Below are positions 41,512 to 50,578 of a stretch of 62,198 bases of DNA, one piece after another. Every line of letters begins with the position of its first letter. The first letter of the stretch is position 1. The position numbers were made by a program, and so were the translations under genes. Source of the stretch: Klenkia terrae (lineage in GTDB: Bacteria > Actinomycetota > Actinomycetes > Mycobacteriales > Geodermatophilaceae); the NCBI RefSeq assembly GCF_900491935.1, contig NZ_UEXK01000004.1:2312899-2375096 (forward strand). The letters are read 5' to 3'. Below the pieces are notes generated by a model, which had not been told where the DNA came from, ran no database searches, and saw only the letters and a program-made list of their open reading frames with translations.

Positions 41512-42945
41512 ATGGCAGACCGCATCCCCGTGGAACCGGCGCTCCGTGCCCGCATGGAGGACCACGCACTCACCGCCGTCCCCGACTCCGAGCGCCGCTC
41601 GGGATGGGGTCTGATGACCAACACCGCGGGCATCGCCTCCACGCTGATCCAGCTGGCGATCGGCGGCACCGTCACCCTCATCGCCGGCGTCTGGTGGGGC
41701 CTGCTCGCCGGCGTCGTCGTCGCCGTCTTCGGCGGCACGCTGGGCTGGCTGGTCGGGCACGTCGCCTACAAGTCGGGCACCTCGAGCACCGTGACCGCCC
41801 GCTTCTACGGGCTGGGCACCCGCGGCTCGGCGCTGGCCTCGCTGATCTTCGCGTTCATGATCCTGGGCTTCCTCGCCCTGGAGAACGCGCTGCTCTACTA
41901 CGGCACGCTGTTCATGTTCGGCTGGGCGCCCACGCTGCTCAACGCGGTCGTCATCTACGGCCTGCTCACGCTGGCCTGGATCGCGCTCACCGTCTTCGGC
42001 CTGCCGCTGGTGCAGAAGACCTCGATGGTGCTGCTGGTCGCCTTCGTGGCGCTGACCGTCGTCCTGGCGTTCGTGGCGCTGGCCGACTCCAGCGTGTCGC
42101 TGGGCGAGCTGTTCGCCGCCGGCCCCGTGGTCCCCGGCTTCGAGAGCGGCACCGCCCGGTTCACCGCCGTGCTGTCGATCCTGGCCGGCTCGGCCGGTGC
42201 GCTGGCGCTGGTCGACGCCGACTTCGCCCGCTACGCCCGCTCCACCAAGGACGTCGGCATCCTCGCCGTCGGCGGCGCGGTGATGATCGACGTCGTGGTC
42301 GTCGTGCTCGGCACGATCATCATCCACGCGGGCTCGGGCGAGGTCAGCGACTACCTGACCGCCAACCCGGACATCGCCGCCACGCAGGTGGGCGACACCG
42401 TGGCCGACAAGCTGGCCTGGATGATCGCCAACAACGCCGGCGCCTTCTTCGTCGTCCTGGCCGGGACGCTCGGCTTCGTCCTGATGTACGTCGCGCAGGT
42501 CAAGGCGCAGGTGCTCAACACCTACAGTGGCTCGCTGTCGCTGTCGAACCTGGCCGACGGCCTCTTCGGCCGAAGCCCGGGCCGGGTCACCATGGTCGTG
42601 GTCGGCAACCTCATCGCCCTGCTGATGGTGGCCGGCGACATCCTCGGCCTGATCGGCAGCTACCTGGGCATCCTCGGCGTCACCACCACCGCGCTGGCCG
42701 GGGTGATCATCGCCGACTTCTTCATCGTCCGGAAGCGCCGGGTGGCCGACCCGGGCGAGACCGAGTCGGTCAACTGGGCCGGGGTCATCTCGGTGGTCGG
42801 CGCCGCGCTGCTCGGCGGGATCCTGCAGGAGACCGGTGTGACGGCGCTGGGCTTCGTCGTCGCCCTCGTGGTCGTGCTGGTCGCCTACCCGACCCTGCGG
42901 ACGACGGTGCTCAAGCCCGCCGAGACCCGCCTCCCGGTCGGCTGA
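41512..42945 (+). CDS. NCS1-family purine/cytosine permease-like transporter
   Basis: The 477-residue protein has about 12 membrane helices. The N-terminal domain resembles CodB/PurP-type NCS1 transporters (GWGLMTNTAGIASTLIQLAIGGTVTLIAGVWWG, then ALVDADFARYARSTKD in helix 6). It likely takes up a nucleobase or related small heterocycle by cation symport. The start ATG 41512 gives a 25-residue cytoplasmic tail; AAGGAC is a weak ribosome site. The gene has its own promoter and a perfect hairpin terminator (42952-42986). The substrate is unknown. Confidence 0.88.
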   Translation: MADRIPVEPALRARMEDHALTAVPDSERRSGWGLMTNTAGIASTLIQLAIGGTVTLIAGVWWGLLAGVVVAVFGGTLGWLVGHVAYKSGTSSTVTARFYGLGTRGSALASLIFAFMILGFLALENALLYYGTLFMFGWAPTLLNAVVIYGLLTLAWIALTVFGLPLVQKTSMVLLVAFVALTVVLAFVALADSSVSLGELFAAGPVVPGFESGTARFTAVLSILAGSAGALALVDADFARYARSTKDVGILAVGGAVMIDVVVVVLGTIIIHAGSGEVSDYLTANPDIAATQVGDTVADKLAWMIANNAGAFFVVLAGTLGFVLMYVAQVKAQVLNTYSGSLSLSNLADGLFGRSPGRVTMVVVGNLIALLMVAGDILGLIGSYLGILGVTTTALAGVIIADFFIVRKRRVADPGETESVNWAGVISVVGAALLGGILQETGVTALGFVVALVVVLVAYPTLRTTVLKPAETRLPVG

Positions 42946-42951
42946 GCGGGT

Positions 42952-42986
42952 GGGTACCGGGCGGGTCCGACGCCCGCCCGGTACCC
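42952..42986. terminator. Hairpin terminator after the NCS1 permease
   Basis: A perfect 14-bp stem (42952-42965 with 42973-42986) encloses a 7-base loop. It begins 7 bp after the permease stop. Confidence 0.85.
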
Positions 42987-43006
42987 AGACGTAACATGAC
43001 ATTGCA

Positions 43007-43034
43007 TTGACGTTCGCTCCGAATTGGTCATACG
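43007..43034 (+). promoter_or_regulatory. Promoter of AraC paralogue 2
   Basis: TTGACG (43007-43012) is followed after 16 bases by CATACG (43029-43034), 43 bp before the start codon. The surrounding bases are unusually A/T-rich for this genome (AACATGACATTGCATTG). Confidence 0.55.
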
Positions 43035-43076
43035 CTTCCCTCCGCGCCGCCGTCCGGCGCAGAGGGATGGTGCGCG

Positions 43077-44036
43077 ATGCTCGCTGCCACGGTGCTGCGC
43101 AGTGCTGACCTGGACGAGACCCGGGACGTGGTGGCCGCCGCGTTCTGCCCGCACACGCTCGAGCTGCCCGACCGCTCGGCCGCGCTGTCGGCCCGGTGGC
43201 GGGCGCACCAGGTCGAGGACATCGGCGTCACGGTGCTCGACTACGGCGCGCCCGTGCGGATCACCACCCGCGGCGGCTGCGACGCGTTCCTGGTCGAGAT
43301 CCCGCTCGGCGGCCGGTCCACCATCACCCAGGGCGCCGACACCGTGGTCGCCGACCGCACCACCGGCGCGATCCTGTCGCTGGCCGAGCCGATCAGCACG
43401 GTCCGCTCGGCCGGCAGCCCGCAGCTCATCGTCCGGCTCGAGCGCGCCGCCCTCGACGACCAGCTGCGCACGCTGACCGGCGCCGAGGTGCACCGCCCGC
43501 TGCGCTTCACCGCGGCCCTGGACCTCACCTCGCCCGAGGGCCGGTCGTGGCACCGGCTGGTCGACCTGCTGCGCACCGAGGCCGAGCAGGACGGCGCCCT
43601 GGTGCACTCGCCGGTCGCCCGGGCCCAGCTGCGCAGCCTGCTGCTCACCCAGCTGCTGTGCGGCCAGCCCAACAACTACAGCGACGTGCTGCGGCAGGGG
43701 TCGGGCACCCCGGTGCCCCGGCTGCTGCAGCGGGCCGTCGACCTGATCCGGGACCACGCCGCCGAGGCGCTCACCGTCGAGGACGTCGCCCAGGCCACCG
43801 GCATGAGCGTGCGGGCGCTGCAGCAGGGCTTCCGCCGCTACGTCGGCTGCACGCCCACCGAGTACCTGCGCGACGTCCGGCTGGACCGGGTGCACGCCGC
43901 GCTGCAGGCCGGTGACCCCGGCAGCCTGACGGTCACCGACGCGGCCTTCCGGTGGGGGTTCACCCACCTGGGCCGGTTCGCCGGGGACTACCGCCGGCGC
44001 TTCGCCGAGCCCCCCTCGGCCACGCTCCGCCGCTGA
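43077..44036 (+). CDS. AraC-family regulator (AraC_binding_2 type), paralogue 2
   Basis: The 319-residue protein has the sensor with FCPHTLELPDRSAALSARW and DYGAPVRITTRGGCDAFLVEIPLGGRSTI. The DNA-binding part is LTVEDVAQATGMSVRALQQGFRRYVGCTPTEYLRDVRLDRVHAAL, followed by WGFTHLGRFAGDYRRRF. It has the same design as the 39861, 44055 and 58613 proteins but is divergent in sequence. It lies between the NCS1 permease and another AraC gene (convergent). Its own promoter is at 43007-43034. The target is unknown. Confidence 0.9.
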   Translation: MLAATVLRSADLDETRDVVAAAFCPHTLELPDRSAALSARWRAHQVEDIGVTVLDYGAPVRITTRGGCDAFLVEIPLGGRSTITQGADTVVADRTTGAILSLAEPISTVRSAGSPQLIVRLERAALDDQLRTLTGAEVHRPLRFTAALDLTSPEGRSWHRLVDLLRTEAEQDGALVHSPVARAQLRSLLLTQLLCGQPNNYSDVLRQGSGTPVPRLLQRAVDLIRDHAAEALTVEDVAQATGMSVRALQQGFRRYVGCTPTEYLRDVRLDRVHAALQAGDPGSLTVTDAAFRWGFTHLGRFAGDYRRRFAEPPSATLRR

Positions 44037-44054
44037 CCCGGTGGGCCCGGTGGC

Positions 44055-44999
44055 TCAGCCGGCCAGGGTCTGGGAGGGCAGCTCGCGGTAGGTCTCGCGG
44101 TAGACCTGGGAGAACCGGCCCAGGTGGAAGAAGCCCCAGCGGGCCGCGACGTCGGTGACCGACGTGGTGCCGGGGTCGGCGGCCTGCAGGTCGCGGCGGG
44201 CCCGGGTCAGCCGGACCAGGCGCAGCTGCTCCAGCGGCGTGCTGCCGAGCTCGCGCTGGAAGGCCTCCTGCAGGGAGCGGGCGGAGACGCCGGCGGTGCC
44301 GGCCAGGTCGGCCAGCCGCCAGGCCCGCCCGGGCTCCGCCTCGATGGCGGCCAGCACCCGGCGCACCGCCCGGGAGCCGACCGGTGCCGGCACCGCGTCG
44401 GTCGTGCTGTTGGGCTGGGCGGCCAGCAGCGCGGAGATCAGCGTCTGCTCGAACTGGGTGGCCACCAGCGGCGACCGCAGCAGCGGGCCGCCGGCGCCCA
44501 GGTCGTCGACCGCCAGGTGCACCAGGCGCAGCCACGACCGCAGCGGTGCCGCGGTCAGGTCGACCAGCGGGTCGAACACGACCGGACCGCCCGCGGCCGC
44601 CTCGACGGCGGACCGGCGCAGGTAGACCAGCAGCTGCTCGCAGCCGGCCTCCCAGGTCATGTCGACGTGCTCGGTGGGGGAGCCCAGCGAGGCCCGCGTG
44701 GTGTCCGACGGGACGACGCGGTCGCCGACCCGCACCCGCGCGCGACCGGCCAGCGGGACCTGGACCAGGAAGAAGTCCTCGAACCGCCCGGGCACGATGC
44801 GCACCTCGTCGCCGTAGCGCAGGTAGTCCAGCGTGACGTCCTCACCGAGGGCGGCCGCGTTGTGCACCATGTCCAGCCGCCCGTCGCGGCGGGTCAGCCC
44901 GAGGTGGTGGGGGCAGAACCGCTGCGCGACCTCGCTGCGCGCCTCGTCCAGCTCCGTCGTGACGACCAGCGGGTGACGGGCGAGCAGTGCGGTGGCCAT
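44055..44999 (-). CDS. AraC-family regulator (AraC_binding_2 type), paralogue 3
   Basis: The 314-residue protein starts at ATG 44999. The sensor region is FCPHHLGLTRRDGRLDMVHNAAALGEDVTLDYLRYGDEVRI, and the HTH part is AWRLADLAGTAGVSARSLQEAFQRELGSTPLEQLRLVRLTRARRDLQ with WGFFHLGRFSQVYRETYRELPSQTL. It lies upstream on the same side as the Rid-family gene and the aryl-CoA cluster; regulation of this cluster alongside PaaX is plausible. It converges on paralogue 2. Confidence 0.9.
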   Translation of the reverse strand: MATALLARHPLVVTTELDEARSEVAQRFCPHHLGLTRRDGRLDMVHNAAALGEDVTLDYLRYGDEVRIVPGRFEDFFLVQVPLAGRARVRVGDRVVPSDTTRASLGSPTEHVDMTWEAGCEQLLVYLRRSAVEAAAGGPVVFDPLVDLTAAPLRSWLRLVHLAVDDLGAGGPLLRSPLVATQFEQTLISALLAAQPNSTTDAVPAPVGSRAVRRVLAAIEAEPGRAWRLADLAGTAGVSARSLQEAFQRELGSTPLEQLRLVRLTRARRDLQAADPGTTSVTDVAARWGFFHLGRFSQVYRETYRELPSQTLAG

Positions 45000-45091
45000 G
45001 CGGGCTCCTCGTGGGCGGCGCGTCCATTGGGGCACGCGGTCCCGGCGCGCGTCAACGCCGGGACGCCCGTCATCTGCGCGGAACGTGCAGG

Positions 45092-45511
45092 TCAGGGCCG
45101 GACGAGCCGCTCGTCGGGGATGACCGCGGTGCCCACGATCTCGATCAGCGCGTCGGTCTGCCACAGGCCCGTGGTGCCGATCCCGGCCATGGCCGGGTAG
45201 ACCGGGCCGGCCAGCTCGCGCCAGACCTCGCCGATCTCCTTGCCGTGCGCCTGGTAGTCGGGGATGTCGGTCAGGAAGATCGTGATGCTGACCAGGTCGC
45301 CCGGCTCGCCGCCCGCGGCGCGCAGCGTGGTGAGCACGTTGCCGAAGGCCTGCCGGAACTGCGCCACGATCCCCCCCGGGACGATCCGCATGTCTGCGTC
45401 GAGGGCGGTCTGCCCACCCAGGTACAGCGTGTTGCCGCTGAGCGTGCCGTGCGAGTAGCCGCGCGGCGTGGGCATTGACGACGGGTTGACGGCCTGCGGC
45501 TCGAGCGACAT
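45092..45511 (-). CDS. Rid-family (YjgF) protein
   Basis: The 139-residue protein has the Rid trimer fold (GYSHGTLSGNTLYLGGQTALDADMRIV, QFRQAFGNVLTTLRAAGGEPGDLVSITIFLTD). RidA enamine/imine deaminases carry an Arg in the PARTT region; here the equivalent reads PAMAG, so classical deaminase activity is doubtful and it probably belongs to a non-RidA subfamily. The ribosome site CAGGAG precedes ATG 45511. It is divergent from the FAH-cupin-aryl-CoA operon. A role on amino-substituted ring intermediates is attractive but unproven. Confidence 0.88.
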   Translation of the reverse strand: MSLEPQAVNPSSMPTPRGYSHGTLSGNTLYLGGQTALDADMRIVPGGIVAQFRQAFGNVLTTLRAAGGEPGDLVSITIFLTDIPDYQAHGKEIGEVWRELAGPVYPAMAGIGTTGLWQTDALIEIVGTAVIPDERLVRP

Positions 45512-45561
45512 GACGGGCTCCTGGTGGTGGGGGCGGTCCGGACGCAGCCACTCTGTCATCG

Positions 45562-45584
45562 TATTGACAACGACGCAACGATCG
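45562..45584. promoter_or_regulatory. Shared promoter/operator element, copy 1 (FAH operon)
   Basis: TATTGACA-N4-CGCAACGATCG, matching 20 of 23 positions with copy 2 at 51459-51481 at identical spacing. TTGACA is a consensus -35 hexamer (45564-45569), with a possible -10 CAGAAT at 45589-45594. Its location in front of two operons flanking a PaaX gene makes it a PaaX operator candidate. Confidence 0.7.
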
Positions 45585-45620
45585 TGCGCAGAATGCAACA
45601 CCGAACGAGAAGGGGGACCG

Positions 45621-46460
45621 ATGCGGCTCGCCACGGTCAGCACACCGACCGGCACGACGGCAGCGGTGCAGGACGGCGAGGACTGGCGCGCCCTGCCCGC
45701 GCGCGACCTCTCCGCGGCCTTCGCCGACGGCTCCTGGGCCGCGGCGCCCGGTGCCGTCGTCCCCGGGGCGGTGCCGGTGCTCCCGCTGCCGCGCCCGGGC
45801 AAGGTGGTCTGCTGCGGCCTGAACTACGGCGAGCACATCCGGGAGACCGGCCGGGAGCTGCCCGCCCACCCCACGCTGTTCGCCAAGTTCGCCGACACGC
45901 TCACCGGCCCGACCGACGACCTGCGGCTGGACGCCTCGGCGCAGTGGGACTGGGAGGCCGAGCTGGCCGTCGTCGTCGGCACCCCGCTGCACCGGGCCGA
46001 CCGCGCCGCCGCCCGCGCGGCCATCGGCGGCTGGACGGTCGCCAACGACCTGTCCGCCCGGGACTGGCAGCGCCGCACCCTGCAGTGGTTCCAGGGCAAG
46101 GCGTGGGACGCCACCACCCCGCTGGGCCCGGTCGTCGTCACCCCCGACGAGGTCGACCCCTTCGCCGGGCTGGCCGTCTCCTGCCGGATCGACGGCGTGG
46201 AGGTGCAGCGCGACAGCACGGCCACGCTGGTCTTCGACGCCGCGGACCTGCTGGCCTACGTCTCCACCTTCACCGTGCTGCGCCCCGGCGACCTGGTGCT
46301 CACCGGCACGCCCGGCGGCGTCGGCATGGCCCGCGATCCGCAGCGCTGGCTCGCCGACGGCGAGGTGCTCGAGACCGAGGTCGAGGGCATCGGCACCCTG
46401 CGCAACACCATCCGTCTCACCCAGGAGGAGTCATCGTGGACCCCAGCAACGACCGCCTGA
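45621..46460 (+). CDS. Fumarylacetoacetate hydrolase-family protein
   Basis: The 279-residue protein has the FAH fold with GKVVCCGLNYGEHIRETG, the metal-binding AQWDWEAELAVVVG (Glu/Asp set), NDLSARDWQ and LVLTGTPGGVGMARDP. Family members hydrolyse C-C bonds of beta-diketo acids such as fumarylpyruvate or maleylpyruvate, or decarboxylate them. As first gene of the aryl-CoA operon it would act on a ring-opened product. ATG 45621 follows AAGGGGG. Its end overlaps the cupin gene by 25 bp. Confidence 0.9.
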   Translation: MRLATVSTPTGTTAAVQDGEDWRALPARDLSAAFADGSWAAAPGAVVPGAVPVLPLPRPGKVVCCGLNYGEHIRETGRELPAHPTLFAKFADTLTGPTDDLRLDASAQWDWEAELAVVVGTPLHRADRAAARAAIGGWTVANDLSARDWQRRTLQWFQGKAWDATTPLGPVVVTPDEVDPFAGLAVSCRIDGVEVQRDSTATLVFDAADLLAYVSTFTVLRPGDLVLTGTPGGVGMARDPQRWLADGEVLETEVEGIGTLRNTIRLTQEESSWTPATTA

Positions 46461-46897
46461 TCACCCCGGCCACGGGCCTCGTCGTCCCGGTCGTCACCCG
46501 CTCGGGCCAGGAGCCCGACCGGACGGCGCAGAGCGAGGGCGCGACCCGCATCTCCGGGGTCAGCCCGCAGCACACCCCGGCCACGAAGATCTGGTTCGGC
46601 CAGGTGCACAACCTGGCCGGCTACCGCTCGGTGCCGCACCACCACGGCGAGGCCGAGACCGGCGGGTTCGTGCTCAGCGGCCGGGCCCGGATCTACTTCG
46701 GCGAGCGGTTCGACGACTACATCGACATGTCCGAGGGCGACTGGGTCTTCGTCCCGCCGCACATGCCGCACGTCGAGTGCAACCTGGACCGGAACAACCC
46801 GCTGACCTGGATGACCACCCGGACGCCGGACAACATCGTGGTCAACCTGCCCCAGGTGGACGACGCCGACCTGCGCGACTGGGCGGACCGGCCGTGA
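46436..46897 (+). CDS. Single-domain cupin protein of the aryl-CoA cluster
   Basis: The 153-residue protein starts at GTG 46436 behind AGGAGG, within the FAH gene. The cupin motif 1 is SVPHHHGEAETGGFVLSGRARIYFGE (His cluster and Glu for metal) and motif 2 is GDWVFVPPHMPHVECN. It is too short for a bicupin gentisate dioxygenase, but a metal-dependent ring-modifying or isomerising role is possible. No reaction is assigned. It is translationally coupled to its neighbours on both sides. Confidence 0.83.
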   Translation: MDPSNDRLITPATGLVVPVVTRSGQEPDRTAQSEGATRISGVSPQHTPATKIWFGQVHNLAGYRSVPHHHGEAETGGFVLSGRARIYFGERFDDYIDMSEGDWVFVPPHMPHVECNLDRNNPLTWMTTRTPDNIVVNLPQVDDADLRDWADRP

Positions 46898-47811
46898 CCG
46901 CCACCTCGGAGGTCTTCACCGCCGCGGTCACGCTGCAGGAGGCCCCGGCGGAGGTGCACGACGTGGCCTTCACCGCGACCACCCAGCCCTGCCCGTGGCC
47001 CAAGGCCTACGGCGGGGACATGGTCGCCCAGGCGCTGGTCGCCGCGCTGCGCACCGTCACCGACGGCAAGACCGTGCACTCGATGCACTCCTACTTCCTG
47101 CGGCCGGTCGACATCGGCGGGCAGGTCCGCTACGAGGTCGAGCTGCTGCGCGACGGCCGCGGCTACGCCACCCGCCAGGTCCGCGGCTTCCAGAACGGCA
47201 AGCCGGTCTACACCTGCCTGGTCAGCTTCGCCGCGGGCGAGGCCGGCGGCAGCTGGGCGCCCGCCGCCCCGACCGGCGTCCCCGCGCCCGAGGACCTGCC
47301 GTCGGCGGCCGACGTGCTGGCCGGACGCGAGGGCGGCACCAGCACCGAGGCCTCCCGCGCCTACTGGGCCGGCGGCCGCAGCTTCGACATGCGGCACGTG
47401 CCCGGCCCGCTCTACCTCGACGTCGCCGGCGGCACCGGCCCGCAGCAGGCGGTCTGGGTGCGCCCGTTCGACGCGCTGCGCCCGGTGCCCGGCGTGGACG
47501 ACGCCCAGCGGGACGCCGCCGCCCTGGCCTACGTCTGCGACTACACGATCCTCGAGCCCGCCCTGCGGGTGCTCGGGCACGCGTGGGCCGACGAGGGCCT
47601 GGTCACCGCCAGCCTCGACCACGCCATGTGGTTCCACCGGCCGGTCGTCATGGGCGACTGGCTGCTCTACGCCCAGGAGGTGGTCTCGGTCGAGGACGGC
47701 CGCGGCACCGGGGTGGGCCGGTTCTACGACACCGACGGGGTCCACCTGGCCACCGTCGTCCAGGAAGGTCTGATCCGGGCGGCCGTGCCGCAGACGGGGG
47801 AGCAGTCGTGA
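46894..47811 (+). CDS. Acyl-CoA thioesterase II (TesB family)
   Basis: The 305-residue protein has two hotdog domains: YGGDMVAQALVAALRTVTDGKTVHSMHSYFLRPVDIGGQVRYEVELLRDGRGYATRQVRGFQNGK in the first, and SLDHAMWFHRPVVMGDWLLY in the second, with the conserved active-site Asp/Gln area. It hydrolyses acyl-CoA thioesters. It overlaps the cupin and flavoprotein genes by 4 bp each. A second thioesterase (50180) is in the same operon, so distinct CoA intermediates are probably released. Confidence 0.92.
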   Translation: MTATSEVFTAAVTLQEAPAEVHDVAFTATTQPCPWPKAYGGDMVAQALVAALRTVTDGKTVHSMHSYFLRPVDIGGQVRYEVELLRDGRGYATRQVRGFQNGKPVYTCLVSFAAGEAGGSWAPAAPTGVPAPEDLPSAADVLAGREGGTSTEASRAYWAGGRSFDMRHVPGPLYLDVAGGTGPQQAVWVRPFDALRPVPGVDDAQRDAAALAYVCDYTILEPALRVLGHAWADEGLVTASLDHAMWFHRPVVMGDWLLYAQEVVSVEDGRGTGVGRFYDTDGVHLATVVQEGLIRAAVPQTGEQS

Positions 47812-50183
47812 AGGTCGCGATCGTCGGCGGCGGGCCCGGTGGCCTGTACCTGGCCGCGCTGCTGCGCCAGCTGGACAGCAGCCACGAGATCACCGTCTGG
47901 GAGCGCAACGCCCCCGAAGACACGTTCGGCTTCGGCGTCGTGTTCTCCGACGAGACGCTGGGCAGCATCGAGGGCGCCGACGAGGTCGTGCACCAGCGGA
48001 TGGAGTCCCGCTTCGCCCGGTGGACCGACATCGACGTCGAGGTCGACGGGCAGTCCTTCACCGTGGGCGGCCAGGGCTTCGCCGCGATGAGCCGCAAGGA
48101 GCTGCTGTCGATCCTGCAGGAGCGGGTCGCCGAGCTCGGCGTCACCGTGCACTACCGCGCGCTGGCCCCCGACGTCGAGGAGCTGCGCGCCACCCACGAC
48201 CTGGTGGTGGCCTGCGACGGGCTGAACTCCCAGATCCGGACGGCGCACGCCCAGGCGTTCGGCCCCACGCTGGACCGCCGGCACAACAAGTACATCTGGC
48301 TGGGCACCGACCTGGTCTTCGAGGCCTTCCAGTTCATCGTCAAGCACACGGAGTGGGGGACGATGCAGATCCACGGCTACCCGTTCTCCGACACCGGCTC
48401 GACCTTCATCGTCGAGATGCACGACGACGTCTGGGAGCGCGCGGGCTTCGGCGCGACCGAGGGCCAGGAGTTCCCGCCCGGGGTGAGCGACACCTACGCC
48501 GTCGAGCGGATCCGGGAGATCTTCGCCGACGAGCTGGCCGGGCACGAGGTGCTCACCAACAACTCGAAGTGGCTGAACTTCCAGACCGTCCGCAACGAGT
48601 GCTGGCACGAGGGCAACCTGGTGCTGCTGGGCGACGCGGCGCACACCGCGCACTTCTCCATCGGCTCGGGCACCAAGCTCGCCATGGAGGACGCGCTGGC
48701 GCTGGCCGCCTGCCTGCACGAGCACCCCACGATCGAGCAGGCTCTGGCCGCCTACCAGGACGAGCGCAAGCCGGTGGTCGAGTCCACCCAGCGCGCGGCC
48801 CAGGCCTCGCTGGAGTGGTTCGAGCGGATCGGCATGTACGCGGGCCAGGAGCCGACCGAGTTCGTGTTCAACCTGCTGACCCGGTCCCGCCGGATCACCT
48901 TCGAGAACCTGCGCGACCGGGACGCCGTGTTCGCCGCCCAGGTCGAGGCCGCCTTCGCCGCCCGGCACGGGGACGGCGAGCCCGCCCCGGCCATGTTCCA
49001 GCCGGTCCGGATCGGCGGGCTGGAGCTGGCCAACCGGGTCGTGCTGGCGCCCATGGACATGTACGTGGCCGACGAGGGCGTGCCCGGTGAGTTCCACCTG
49101 GTGCACCTGGGCAGCAAGGCCCTGGGCGGCGCCGGCCTGGTGATGACCGAGATGACCTGCGTGTCCCCGGAGGCCCGGATCACCCTGGGCTGCCCCGGGC
49201 TGTGGACCGACGAGCAGCGCGACGCCTGGGCCCGGGTGACCCGGTTCGTGCACGAGCGGTCGCCGGCCAAGATCGGCGTCCAGATCGGGCACTCGGGCCG
49301 CAAGGGCTCCACCAAGCTCATGTGGGAGGGCATCGACCAGCCCCTGGAGAGCGGCAACTGGGAGGTCGTCGGGCCCAGCGCGCTGCCCTACGGCCCCGGC
49401 TGCCACGTGCCCCGCGAGGCCACCCGCGCCGACCTGGACACCGCGGTCGCCGACTTCGCCGCCGCGGCCGGCCGGGCGGTCGACGCCGGGTTCGACCTGG
49501 TCGAGGTGCACGCCGCGCACGGCTACCTGCTGTCGTCGTTCCTGTCCCCGGCCGCCAACCAGCGCACCGACTCCTACGGCGGGAGCCTGGCGAACCGGCT
49601 GCGGTTCCCGCTGGAGGTCTTCGACGCCGTCCGCGAGGTCGTCGCGGGCCGGGTGCCGGTGACCGTGCGCATCTCCGCGCACGACTGGCTGCCCGACGGC
49701 AACACCGACGACGACGCCGTGGAGATCGCCCGGGCCTTCGTGGCGCACGGCGCGGCCGCCGTCCACGTGTCCTCCGGCCAGGTGTCCAAGGAGGAGAAGC
49801 CGGCGTTCGGGCGGTCCTACCAGACCCCCTTCGCCGACCGGATCCGGCAGGAGGTGGCGGCGCCGGCCGGCGCGATGGTGATCGCGGTCGGGGCGATCTC
49901 CTCGCACGACGACGTCAACTCGATCCTGCTCGCCGGGCGCGCGGACCTCTGCGCGCTGGGCCGCACCCACCTCTACGACGGGCAGTGGACGCTGCACGCC
50001 GCCGCCGAGCAGGGCTACGCCGGTCCCGGCGCGGTCTGGCCGACGCCCTGGGCCGGCGGCAGCCGCAAGCCCCCGACGTCGCGCACGGACAAGGTGCCGC
50101 CGCGGTTGTCCCTGCTGCGCGACGGCGTCGTGGAGCCCGAGCACGTCCGGTGGCGGCCGCGCACGCCGGTCGCGGCGGGGTGA
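47808..50183 (+). CDS. Bifunctional aryl-CoA monooxygenase / Old-Yellow-Enzyme reductase fusion
   Basis: The 791 residues fall into two parts. Residues 1-390 form a flavin monooxygenase (VAIVGGGPGGLYLAALL; GDAAHTAHFSIGSGTKLAMEDA near residue 275), like salicylyl-CoA 5-hydroxylase. Residues 395-780 form an OYE-type FMN domain (FQPVRIGGLELANRVVLAPM; GVQIGHSGRKGS; EVHAAHGYLLSSFLSP; YGGSLANRLR). The same fusion is known for 2-aminobenzoyl-CoA monooxygenase/reductase, which hydroxylates and then reduces the ring. Substrate (anthraniloyl- or salicylyl-CoA) is not resolvable from sequence. Starts overlap on both sides. Confidence 0.92.
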   Translation: MKVAIVGGGPGGLYLAALLRQLDSSHEITVWERNAPEDTFGFGVVFSDETLGSIEGADEVVHQRMESRFARWTDIDVEVDGQSFTVGGQGFAAMSRKELLSILQERVAELGVTVHYRALAPDVEELRATHDLVVACDGLNSQIRTAHAQAFGPTLDRRHNKYIWLGTDLVFEAFQFIVKHTEWGTMQIHGYPFSDTGSTFIVEMHDDVWERAGFGATEGQEFPPGVSDTYAVERIREIFADELAGHEVLTNNSKWLNFQTVRNECWHEGNLVLLGDAAHTAHFSIGSGTKLAMEDALALAACLHEHPTIEQALAAYQDERKPVVESTQRAAQASLEWFERIGMYAGQEPTEFVFNLLTRSRRITFENLRDRDAVFAAQVEAAFAARHGDGEPAPAMFQPVRIGGLELANRVVLAPMDMYVADEGVPGEFHLVHLGSKALGGAGLVMTEMTCVSPEARITLGCPGLWTDEQRDAWARVTRFVHERSPAKIGVQIGHSGRKGSTKLMWEGIDQPLESGNWEVVGPSALPYGPGCHVPREATRADLDTAVADFAAAAGRAVDAGFDLVEVHAAHGYLLSSFLSPAANQRTDSYGGSLANRLRFPLEVFDAVREVVAGRVPVTVRISAHDWLPDGNTDDDAVEIARAFVAHGAAAVHVSSGQVSKEEKPAFGRSYQTPFADRIRQEVAAPAGAMVIAVGAISSHDDVNSILLAGRADLCALGRTHLYDGQWTLHAAAEQGYAGPGAVWPTPWAGGSRKPPTSRTDKVPPRLSLLRDGVVEPEHVRWRPRTPVAAG

Positions 50184-50578
50184 GCGGGCCCAGCGGCACC
50201 TGTCGCCGCCGGGTGGAGTGGGTGGACACCGACGCGTCGGGGATCTACCACAACACCGCGGTGGCCCGGTTCGCCGAGGCGGCCGAGGCGGAGCTCATGC
50301 GGGGGGTCGGGCTGGACTTCGCCCCGACCGCCCCGCGGGTCCGGTACGAGGTCGAGTTCGTGTCCCCGCTGCGCTTCGGCGACGAGGCGGTGACCACCGT
50401 GCAGGTGGCCGAGATCGGCCGGACCTCGATGACCTTCGACTTCGAGGTGCGCCGTGGGGACGACGTGCTGGCCGCCCGCGGCCGGTACGTCGTGGTGCAC
50501 GTGGACGGGTTCGAGGGCGGCGGGCCCAGCCCGTGGCCGGACGCCTGGCGCGCGGCGCTGGGGGCCGACGGGTCGTGA
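50180..50578 (+). CDS. 4HBT-type acyl-CoA thioesterase
   Basis: The 132-residue hotdog protein has the active-site motif VEWVDTDASGIYHNTAVARFAEAAEAELM, where the Asp and following loop match 4-hydroxybenzoyl-CoA thioesterases. Strands FVSPLRFGDEAVTTVQVAEIGRTSMTFDFEV follow. It is coupled by GTGA overlaps to the flavoprotein and PaaX genes. It likely releases CoA from a ring-hydroxylated aryl-CoA. Confidence 0.9.
   Translation: MSGPSGTCRRRVEWVDTDASGIYHNTAVARFAEAAEAELMRGVGLDFAPTAPRVRYEVEFVSPLRFGDEAVTTVQVAEIGRTSMTFDFEVRRGDDVLAARGRYVVVHVDGFEGGGPSPWPDAWRAALGADGS

Noticed and set aside
46436-46897. Gentisate 1,2-dioxygenase
   Set aside because: Known enzymes are bicupins of more than 300 residues; this protein has one cupin and 153 residues.
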